DNA from: Adiantum capillus-veneris
Taxonomy: Eukaryota; Streptophyta; Polypodiopsida; Polypodiales; Pteridaceae
Reading direction: 5' to 3'
Assembly (NCBI GenBank): GCA_014529385.2
Contig: CM043969.1
Location: 20,734,946 to 20,798,945 of the forward strand
Length of the DNA stretch: 64,000 nt
Shown: positions 55,391-64,000 of the stretch, piece after piece
Layout of the letters: every line of letters begins with the position of its first letter
Numbering within the stretch: position 1 is the stretch's first letter
Program-made: the position numbers and the translations under genes
Notes under the pieces: model-generated
Told to the model about the DNA's origin: nothing
Seen by the model: only the letters and a program-made list of their open reading frames with translations
Database searches by the model: none

Positions 55391-56322
55391 TGTAAGAAGC
55401 TGGACACACCCCACGGCATCTAACTACTCGGCGGACTATTATTTTTGTAATTATTCATTCATTGAGGAAAACCCGATTTTTCACCTTGTAAATATTGGGA
55501 CTTACAGAAGTTTCCAGATTGTATCCTAGTTTTGATAGTTAGATTGAGTAGATGGTTGATTTTGGAACTTTAGGGTTTGAGAAGTTGTAAGGTATATAGA
55601 CCACTTTTTGACCTTAATGAAGCACCTTTTGTCATTTTAAACAAGTTTGAAGTTTGTGAGTGAGCGTATTGTGTACGTGAGAGAGAGTGTGAGCTTCGTC
55701 TTGACACTACGTGTGCTACGGTGGTCGGAATCGAGTGCGGAAAAGTGCAGCGTGTTGCCCCCGACTAAAGCTACAAGCCGATACCAACATTGCGCGCGTA
55801 TGGTCCGGCTTTGGGAGCTCCTTCTACGAGCTTCATTGGTTTTTTGGGTGAGCATACGTTATCTAATTTCGCATTGCAGCATATCCACGCATTCACACTG
55901 AGTAGAGCTACACATTAGGCACTTCAGATTTCGGAAACAAAGACCTGCAGATTTCGGCTAGACATCCTACGTGTTTCTGCACTGGGTGTTTTGGGACGTG
56001 ATTCTGGTTTATAGACCTTAGGGAGAGCGGCCTATAGGTATTAGTAGGGTCTCCTTCAAGTTCTATGGTGTTTCGAAAGTGTTTGATGGGTGTTCGGCTC
56101 TAACAAGCGTTGTAGGAAGATTCCTCTTTTGCACTTTTGAAGACTGTGACTTAGACAATTGGTAGGGACCTCTGTAGGAATTAGTTAGGAGTCGGTCGAG
56201 TGTAGGTTGACACATTATGCTTGCTTCCACGCACCTGCGGGTCGAGCTTCGTCCTTAGCTGACATTACTTGTTAGGTGAGTTCTCGTTGTGCTGCCGTCC
56301 GTCGCGGCGTATCGGTCCAACA
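55391..56322 (+). repeat. 3' LTR of C, full length (932 bp)
   Basis: TGTAAGAAGCTGG to GGTCCAACA. It contains TATATAGA at 55593-55600, a palindrome half-site GACATCCTACG at 55961-55971, and the two AGTTAG words that border the deletion in the 5' copy. Confidence 0.93.
55593..55600 (+). promoter_or_regulatory. TATA box in 3' LTR of C
   Basis: TATATAGA in AAGGTATATAGACC, about 200 bp into the LTR, matching the position of TATATAAG in the LTR of D. It is missing from the deleted 5' LTR. Confidence 0.65.
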
Positions 56323-56327
56323 TAGCT
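56323..56327. repeat. target-site duplication TAGCT (right of element C)
   Basis: Directly follows the LTR of C and pairs with TAACT at 37331-37335. The host codons on both sides (CLKL then PDFN) join in frame. Confidence 0.75.
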
Positions 56328-57850
56328 TTAGGCACGGTGCTGTAGTTACATACTGCTTGAGTTGGCCAAATATTTCTTGTTGTAGTGTTCCCCAGATTAT
56401 TTTCACTCCTTTCTTTAAAAGATCGGTCAAGGATGAAGCAATGACTGCATAATACTTTAGAAAGATTCTATACCATCCTGTGATTCCCAAGAATCTTCTA
56501 AGCTCGCTTGCCTTTGATGGTTGAGGCCATTCAACAATGTCTTAAACTTTAGCAGGGTCCACTGAGATTCCTTCATGTGAAACAATAAATCCCAAATACT
56601 CAATCCTTGGAGTGAAAAATGAACACTTGCTCATCTTTGCATATAGCTTGTGTTCTCGAAGAGTATCCAACACCTTTCTCAGGTGGTCTTCATGTTCTTC
56701 TTCATCCTTTGAGTAGATTGGAATATCATCAAAGAAGACAAGAACAAAGTCATCTAGGTACGGCCTGAAAATATCCTGCATCAATCTATTGAATGTAGCC
56801 GGAGCATTACTCAGACCAGATGACATTACTATAAACTCAAAATGTCCATATCTGGTGTTGAAGGCTGTCTTTGGAATATCTGATTCCTTTATTCTTATTT
56901 GATAATAACTAGATCTTAGATCTATCTTTGAGAAGACCTTGGAGCCATGTAGCATGTCCAACAATTCATCAATTCGTGGGACGGGATAGTTGTTCTTAGC
57001 TGTTACCTGGTTTAGTCCTTTGTAATCAACGCAGAGTCGTAAAGTCCCATCTTTCTTCTTCTAAAAGAGTACTGGAGCTCCCCAACTTGATTTACTCGGT
57101 CTAATAAATCCTTGTTCTATAAGTTGACGAAGCTGTTCTTTCAATTCAATGGCCTCTAGTAGCGCCATTTTATAAGGTCTCTTTGACACTGGCTCACTTC
57201 CTCGAAGAATCTCTATCTCATAATCAATCTCTTGATTTGGAGGAAGAGAGGTGAGATCTTCAGGAAAGACATCTGAATATTCATGAAGCCAAGAGGGTTT
57301 TGTAACGCTTGATTTTGAATCCATCTTGTTTAGCTTGACCACAAATATTTGTTGTCCGTTCCTCATTCCTTTGAGTAGACGGTTGGCTTTAACTAATTGA
57401 ATCTTTGGAATCCCATTCTTTCCCTGTACTTCGACTTGATTTGCTTGACTATCTCTAAGGCTCATACTACCTAGGCCACAGTGGATGCTAGCAAGATTCC
57501 TAGATAACCAATCCATCCCAAGAATTCCATCATACATCCCATTTGGTAAGATTCTAAAGAAACATGAAGTAGCATGTCCTCCTAGTTCAAAGTCAAGGGT
57601 TCCCACAGAATATCGTGAACCACAGCTTTCCCATTAGCCAATTCTATTGTCATAGGTTTAACTTTTTTTTTATTCAGGTTCAACTTTCGCAAGCATTTTA
57701 GGGATAGAAAAGAATGAGTACTGCCACAATCGATGAGGAGGTTAAAAGGTTTACCTTGATGGGTTGTTGGTGTTTGAATAACAACAAATTGTCTTTGGGC
57801 TTCAGGGTTGTCAATAGCAGCATAGATTCTTGCTCTCTCTTCTTCTTCAC
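56323..57850 (-). pseudogene. Ty3/gypsy element B: protease, RT, RNase H start (right piece)
   Basis: Read leftward from about 57830: protease loop FNLLIDCGSTHSFLS (D-C-G), then GILGMDWL, RPYKMALLEAIELKEQL, WGAPVLF[18 protein letters not shown], [38 protein letters not shown] (F-x-D-D), [15 protein letters not shown], a stop, LGITGWYRIF and APCLKL at the junction with element C. A few stops interrupt it. TAGCT at 56323-56327 is the right target-site duplication of C. Confidence 0.9.
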
Positions 57851-58765
57851 CAAGGGTAGGCTCTCCTATGACTGCATGTGCAAGTGCATTCCTACCTTGA
57901 CCTCTTCCAAAGGCTCTGGATGCTCTTCCTTGTCCTCTACCTCATCCACCACCTTGTCCATTGTTGTGTCCAAAAGGGCGGTGTCTTTGATCTACCTCAA
58001 TTGTTGCGGTTGCTCTATTAGTCAGACGTGGACATTTGTTTCAATAATGTCCCAACTCTCCATATTCAATGCATCGAACATCCAAGCATGAAGGATTTTG
58101 AGCATTAGCAGCATAAGATCTTTGTGGTTGTCCATTATTATTGGGAAGACTTATTGAACGTCTTGCTCCATTAAAACTTTGATTTTGTTCAGCTCTTCTT
58201 CTAATCCCTTGCTCCTTCATCAAGGGCTTAGCTCGTAGTAGAGCATTTTTCACAGTAATAGGTTTCATGGCTTCTTGTCGCGAGCTGATTGGTTCTCTTA
58301 AACCTTGATAGAAACGGGCTACTTGTTGCTCTACGATCATTGGCCGAGCATAATGTCTAAGTCTTACAAACTTTGAGTAGTACTCTTCCAATGTTAAACT
58401 ATATTGCTTCAAGCTAAAGAACTCATTCATCTTCAACGCTTCATGTGCAGGAGGTAAGTATCTTTCCTTCACAGCCTGTTTAATTTATCTCCAACTCCGG
58501 GAGTTCTCAATACTCCCATGTCACGACAATGTTGTTTCCACCATAATTTCACTTTACCAGAGAGGCATCACATCCCTAGCATCGCTTGATTTGTAGGTGT
58601 AATCTTTGCAGCCAAGAAGTAATCATCCATAGCTTCAATCCATACTTCTGCATCCTTCTCAATATCAACACCCTCTCCTTTAAAAGAAGGTGTTTGCATT
58701 TGTTTCAACAATAACTTCTTCCCTTGAATCTCCGTGTAGATAGAATCGTTCTGAGGGTTTTCCAT
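57851..58765 (-). pseudogene. Ty3/gypsy element B gag
   Basis: Starts MENPQNDSIYTEIQ at 58765 with DAEVWIEAMDDYFLAAK. After a frame break, FFSLKQYSLTLEEYYSKFVRL and ARPMIVEQQVARFYQGL (capsid domain, 58472-58150), then CIEYGELGHY-stop-NKC, a knuckle with the second Cys changed and a stop, and a Gly/Arg-rich linker into the protease. Inactive. Its 5' LTR should lie to the right but is not recognised. Confidence 0.8.
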
Positions 58766-58799
58766 TATAGGAGTGATTTGAGGGTTCTCTTGAGTGTAC

Positions 58800-59150
58800 G
58801 CATATATTAACGTTAATGTTCATAATAACCCAAAACACTAGGGTATTTTCTAGACTTAGACTTATCCAATCCACTAAAGGTTTAACCACATGACTTATCC
58901 AGTCCACTAAAGGTTTAACCACATGACTTTACCAATCATGACTTACTCAGTCTACTTAAAACTTAACCATATGACTTAGCCAATCCTGACGTATTCAGTC
59001 CATCAAAACTCAGTCACATGACTTAACCAGTCATGACTCTTGTCAATCACACAACTTAACCATTCATTACTTATTCAATCTACTAAGACTCACTCAAATG
59101 ACTTAACCAGTCAAACAATTCTTTTGAAGCAAAACATTACTATCCATAAA
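58800..59150. repeat. imperfect tandem repeat (CATGACTTA units)
   Basis: About eight irregular units of roughly 35-45 bp, each with words such as CACATGACTTA, CCAGTC and ACTCAGTC/TATTCAGTC followed by a TTAAC-type ending. It lies upstream of gag of element B and may be part of its leader or decayed LTR. No gene. Confidence 0.7.
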
Positions 59151-60557
59151 TTCATCAAAAAGCCATGTAGGGGTCTACAAAATTAGATCTCTCCATGAGA
59201 ATATATAATAGAGGTTTCAACCACAGTTGTAATACACATCAGCTGACATGCTCTAAACATTGGTGTTTGATGACCCGGGTGTAAGAAGCAAAATACAAGA
59301 GGAAGCTCGGGATAGCCAATGAAAACTTTTTCCTTGAAGGTCGGTCGAGTGTGATTGTTAGTAACAACTCGATTGGCAAGGATAATTGATGTCACTTTGT
59401 CATAAACCCATTGATTACGAATTGTGACTCTATTAGGGGCCATAACAATCAGTGGTGCTTCTAAAATTGAAAGTATGAAACCAGCTTCAATTCTTCAGTC
59501 CACTTGAAGTCCATCTCCAAGTGTTCAATGTGACGTGCTTGGATAGCAAAGGTTGTTCCCCAAACCCAACGACTTGTATATAACCATGTACTTGGTGGAT
59601 CAAAATTGATGTGAGGTGCAAAAACCTTGTCAAGAATGCGGAACACATGCATTCTCTCAAAATTCGAATAGTGGTGATTGGCAAGCAATGTGATATATTA
59701 CCTTAAAGATAGTTAAACAGTTGGCGTCCATAAACTTGTGCTACAAAACAGATAGGGTAACAATGTCAAGCAAGTATTCATGCAATCAAGACCAAGAATA
59801 GTACAGACGGCTAAGAAACCAAACTTTAAACCTAAGGCTCTGATGCGAATTGTGAGGTACCCAACCCCGCGAAGATTGGAGCGACTTGATAGATGGCCTT
59901 CCTTTATTCTCCTTTTTTGTTGACGACACCCTACTCCGTTTCCACAAAGTAGAGATACGAGCAACAGAAGAGAGGAAGTCCTCTATCCATCATTTATGTG
60001 GTTATAAGGGTCATCCGCCACAAGCCAGGTCGATAAATTTCGGACTTCCCACCTTTTTATATTTCCCTCCAAAATTAGTCCCCTCTCTCTCACTCCTCTC
60101 CTTCTCTCTCTGTCTCCTACTTTTCAACACACACTTTGTCTCTTCCCTCTCTCACTCCTCTCCCTCTCTCTTCTCTTTCCTACTTTTCAGCACACACTCT
60201 TCCTCCTTCCCTCTCCTTAGATTTATTGTAGCTCTCCACTCCATAGCCCTCTTCTCCACTCTGTAGCTCTCCTGCAGCTCTCCACTCCATAGCTCTCCTC
60301 TCTACTCTGTAGCTCTCTTTCAACTCTCCCTCCCATAGCTCTTTACTCCATAGCTAATATCTCCACTCCGTGGCTCTGTTGTAGCTCTCCACTCTTGCTT
60401 GAGGCTAGCTTTATTCACCTTGCCATGGAGCTAGGCGACAATACAAATGTCCCATCCATAGCAAGATCGTCATGTTCGAAAATGGTTTCTCTACATATTT
60501 GGCTACCAAAGGATTTCGTACCCTCAAAGCGTCATTACTTGCAAATTGCACAACAAC
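59151..60557. other. unassigned stretch
   Basis: Minus-strand frames at 59183-59443 and 59461-59964 have possible splice signals (TTTAAG/GTAATA near 59700) but no domain I recognise. 60070-60400 is CT-rich, with about nine imperfect copies of TCTCCACTCCATAGCTC / TCTACTCTGTAGCTC, a minisatellite. No supported gene. Confidence 0.45.
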
Positions 60558-61132
60558 CACTACAAGAGGTTGTGTGCTCTTGTGACGCTGTTAGAGACGG
60601 AAATACACTGGGTTTTTATAACCCCCGGTGTCGCTAAAACCGTCGCTACGAGAGCGTCGCTATATCCGTCGCTATAAGCGTCTCTATATAGAGACGCTCA
60701 TAGCGACGGTCATAGCGACGTTTACACAGAAGTCTATAGCGACGCTCATAGCGACGCTACAGAGCCATAAATAGCGACGGTTATAGCGACGCCCGAGAGA
60801 AAGTTTTTTTGGTGACAGGGCATTGAATGCCCTGCCACCCATCAACCATATTGTACTTGATTCACTTTTTAAAAAAAGTGCAAGGGTAGATAATAGACCC
60901 AAAATAGTCACCCACAAGACGCATTGTTTGCAAAATTGACAAGCGTAAAATTGACAATTGTACACATCATAGGCAAAATGAATTGATTGAAAAATGTAAT
61001 AATGACAATTATACAACATCATAAGCATAAAGAATTGATTGGCAAAATGAACTACGGTGACAAATGTAATAATATACATGGTTCAAAAAGACGTATAAAA
61101 TCCGTCTCATGATACATAAGCTATGAGAAACC

Positions 61133-62415
61133 CTAAACTAATGCTCTAAACTGACGTCGTCTAGTCAGACGTCTCGTCGCGTCCAAGCGGCGTATCTGTC
61201 GGATTCTGCAAAAAAAGACAATAAGACAGCTTTCAGTAAGTATAAACATATAACGACATTTATAAAACAATACAAAAAATAGAAAAGAGTAAACCCTAAT
61301 ACTAACCATGCCGCCGCGAGAACTAAGAATGTCCATCAGGGCGTTTAAGCCCTTCCTGCCTGCGTACTCGCGCTCGTACGGTGTGGGATCACGTCCTGTC
61401 ATCGACCACTGTCAAAACATACAAAGAGAAATGCGAAAACACTTACAAAATCGGCCTCAAATGATGCCCATCCACCGCTCCCCAAGTGGTGTGAGCTCCC
61501 TGCCTCTACTCGCGCTCTGACTGCATCCTTTTGTTGCTTCCACTTGTCGGGATTCTCGCGCGCTGCTTTCTTCGCATTCTTCCAATCTTCTTTGGCCAGC
61601 CAATCTGGCATGTTCCACCCATGCTTGATTTCTTTTTGCACTTTGGAACGCTTGTGTTTATAGTATTCGCGCATTTGAATCTTCATCAGGTCTTCATTGA
61701 AGTGCTGATCCCGTGTTGGAACGGGAAACTCATCATGAAGTATGTTGATGACTCTGTTTTTTAAATCACTTGGTACTTCACTCCATTTGTTTAGTATGTA
61801 GTGTCTAAACAGCTGAGAGCAAAGACCACGCATGCGCAAGATCACCTTCTTGCCGTCATCATCCATGATGATGCCACCGCTGAAGTCGACGGAGTAAGGC
61901 AAGCCCTCTGGCCGGTGACGCGTGAACCTGGGTGTCCCGGTAGGGGTCTCTAGCGGCGTGTCGATGGGGGTACGGACGTCAGGTGTCTCCATCGGCGTCT
62001 GGGCCCCGAAGCGAGGAGTGTCGAGTGGGGTGGCTCCTGGCGGAGTAGGTAGAGGTGTGTAGCTGCTAGGAACAGTCAGCCGTGCAAAACCTGGCATAGA
62101 TGGCAATGCTGTGGCTGGTGTGGGGGCGGGCAAAGAAGGGGAGGGTAAAGAGCCTTGTTGAACACGAGGCGGTGTGGAGGCATCGGTGGCGGAATCCCCA
62201 CAACAACCACCACCGCCACCACTAGAGCGCCGGTGTCTAGACGAGTGTGAAGCTCGTCTCGTCGACGCCGAAGCTTCGGAGCGCGCCGAATGCTCCGAAA
62301 GAGAGGGAGATGCGGATGGAGTAGGAACGCGCGATGATGCGCCTAAGCGATGACGCTCCACGTACCACTGTCTGTGCTGCGGTGACAAAGAAGAAAGAAA
62401 CTCCTCATCATCCAT
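61133..62415 (-). CDS. CACTA 2 second gene (TNPA/Ptta-like)
   Basis: The ATG at 62415 (MDDEEFLSSLSPQHRQWYVE); exon 1 to 61448 (donor GTAAGT), exon 2 with TGRDPTPYEREYAGRKG, and a last exon ending 61133. The C-terminal family block RGLCSQLFRHYILNKWSEVP is intact. It differs from element 1 by scattered substitutions, and the last exon has a different C-terminus (RRQFRALV against RRQFSRS). The frame is open throughout. Confidence 0.85.
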
Positions 62416-62687
62416 ACCTGCATTAAACACATGAATATTTAAACTTAATATTGAATGAATAGAGTAGACAATGACACAAAGACCATTAAATACAATGACG
62501 TAATGACGCATATAAATACAATGACACAATGAATTGAGTGATAGAAGAGGCAAGTCGAAAACTCAGAATTTTCAATCAAAAGATGTGAGCGCGAATAGAA
62601 AAGAGCGTTATACACCATGGAAGGTACTTAGAGAGCCAGAGCTTTTACAACACGGAGCAAAATTGTTCAAATACAATATTTGTGGCT

Positions 62688-64000
62688 TTAAGAGATCTCT
62701 CTCTCATCCTCGCATAACTCAGCATAACTTCCTATATCTATATAGAGCTCTCCGTTTAAACACATATCCTGTGTTTCATTTTGTAGCTCCTCTGCATGAA
62801 CCCCATATAGAGTAGTAGCATCTTGATGCTCGTCTGGCACCACCGCAGCGGCTTCTGATTGAGCATCTTCTCTGATCTCCTCCATTGATGCCGTTGTGAT
62901 TTCCACATGGTAGCCTTCATACGTCCTTGCACTACGAGGGGCTACCTCTATGACGTACCACCAGTTTGATGTAGACTTTGTAGGATGAAATATTACCTGC
63001 CAGAGCCACATAACTTACATGAGAGCTTTCAAGCACATAACTTGTAAAAGGCTCTCGTTAACTATTTACATACTTAGTTGTTCACAATGCTCGGGTAGTA
63101 CTAAAGTGTCTCTTAGGTCAGTCCATTTCTTAGTAGAATCCACCTCAAAAAAACCACACTCTCCTCTACGCACAGTAGCGTTGCGACCCTCCATGATTAT
63201 CTTGAACCATTGCACGTCGAACAAGTCGACAAAAAATCCTCTGTAATCGATCCTCAAAATCTCTTGCAGCGTGCCGAAGTAAGTGAGTTCCTCCACCACA
63301 GGATCTGCATCAGAGGAACGTCGTCGACTAGACTGTTCAAATTTTTCCATGATTCCACAATCTTGAGTAAAACGCTTTTTGTCGATTCGTTCCACCCTAA
63401 AATGTCGACCTTTACACCATGCTACTGTGTATGACTTATACTACAACGAACAAAGATTATGAGTGGCCGTTCAAACGTTTAGAAATAAAGGCACTAGCTA
63501 GTCGCACATTGCAAACTTACCTTGGTCGCGCAACCCCGAGAGTACTCCCACTCTTCCTCAGTCACTTCGTCACCGCATTGTTGTGCGCTTTTCAATTGGT
63601 TGTGCAACCATCTTAAGCTCATGAAGGTTGGTAGGCTCTCCAGAACCGTCGGATAGTGCATCGGTGGTCGTCTTCCCCGTCTCCACTCGATTCGTGCCCT
63701 TTGTCGCTCTTGCTTTGCATCCTCATATTGTGAAATCCACTTTTGCATCAGTGGATTGTGAAGCATGCAAAATCGGTTGATTTTAGCCTCTAGATCTTCT
63801 GTCATCTTCTTATCAACACCGAGATTGCACATGACAATCCCAGATATGCGCTCATCATCTATGGTTTGCCATAGCGTGTCCCGGGCTTTATCAAATCCGT
63901 CTAGCCACTCTCCAATGTACACTAGGGACTCTGATACCAACCAACCTTCTGCCATGCTACCCTCCGGACGTGCCTTTTGACGCACATATCCCTTAAGCGT
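62688..64000 (-). CDS. CACTA 2 transposase gene, 3' part
   Basis: Last exons of the Transposase_21-type gene: the DUF4218 end (SMAEGWLVSESLVYIGEWLD...) from the window edge to about 63494, the DUF4216-like exon 63395-63066 (LTYFGTLQEILRIDYRGFFV) and the acidic last exon 63011-62688. The frames are open and nearly identical to element 1. The catalytic part lies outside the window. Confidence 0.85.

Larger units (their letters stand above)
37336..56322 (+). mobile_element. Ty3/gypsy LTR element C (19 kb), inserted in gypsy B
   Basis: The element has LTRs at 37336-37621 (internally deleted) and 55391-56322, a primer-binding site like the end of plant tRNA-Asp, ORF1, gag, protease, RT, RNase H, integrase, a second protease-like domain, a long non-coding stretch with palindromes, a large 3' ORF and a polypurine tract. 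The host frame of B reads APCLKL at 56323 and continues with PDFN at 37335. Its size, tRNA-Asp-type primer site and extra ORFs recall the Athila/Tat side of Ty3/gypsy, but I cannot place it further. The two LTRs differ at about 12 of 286 aligned positions by my count. Confidence 0.93.
60558..64000 (-). mobile_element. CACTA element 2, truncated by the window end
   Basis: Starts CACTACAAGAGGTTGTG with AGCGACGC/GCGTCGCT subterminal arrays (60640-60800) and then repeats element 1 in the same order with a few per cent difference. The right terminus is beyond the window. It has a 20-bp insertion/deletion difference near 60940 and lacks about 60 bp of intron sequence near 61430 relative to element 1. 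Confidence 0.93.

Noticed and set aside
60070-60400. Coding frame at 59886-60266
   Set aside because: It is the translation of a CT-rich minisatellite.

Overview
The window looks like repeat-dense nuclear DNA of a land plant with a large genome. Nearly all of it is transposable elements of plant type (Ty3/gypsy and Ty1/copia LTR elements, and CACTA elements with Transposase_21/DUF4216/DUF4218-like genes), inserted into one another, with GT-AG introns and GA/CT microsatellites. I see no ordinary host gene, tRNA or rRNA. The exact plant group cannot be told from the sequence.

Layout. 1-6430: 3' part of a Ty3/gypsy element (D): a non-coding stretch with a repeated palindrome, a large 3' ORF and the LTR. 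6431-7308: unknown two-exon gene. 7770-8590: double foldback. 8695-12583 (minus strand): a multi-exon transposase-like gene (X) followed 138 bp later by a divergent histone H3-like gene. 13205-14796: 3' end of a copia element (E). 14940-15339 and 33328-34356: a minus-strand copia element (A) split by an 18-kb LTR element (15340-33327, 'TR-GAG') that has gag-like and protease-like remains but no visible polymerase. That element is itself split by a complete CACTA element (21684-29345). 34357-35625: second copy of the 5' end of X. 35626-37335 and 56323-58765: a minus-strand gypsy element (B) split by a 19-kb gypsy element (C, 37336-56322). 60558-64000: second, truncated CACTA element.

Three nested insertions can be undone on paper from target-site duplications and from the host reading frame, which resumes across the gap: C in B, TR-GAG in A, and (weaker, TTT only) CACTA in TR-GAG.

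Most unusual signals: (1) the H3-like gene, with an ARTKQTA tail start and a recognisable H3 histone fold but no Lys9, beside a transposase-like gene; (2) 13 copies of a 22-bp dyad in elements C and D whose two halves have changed together between elements, spaced about 285 bp apart and placed ahead of the element ORFs; (3) the unusual domain order of element C (two H2C2 zinc domains, and a second protease-like domain after the integrase), whose ORF1 and tail motifs recur in TR-GAG; (4) the large conserved coiled-coil 3' ORF of C and D.
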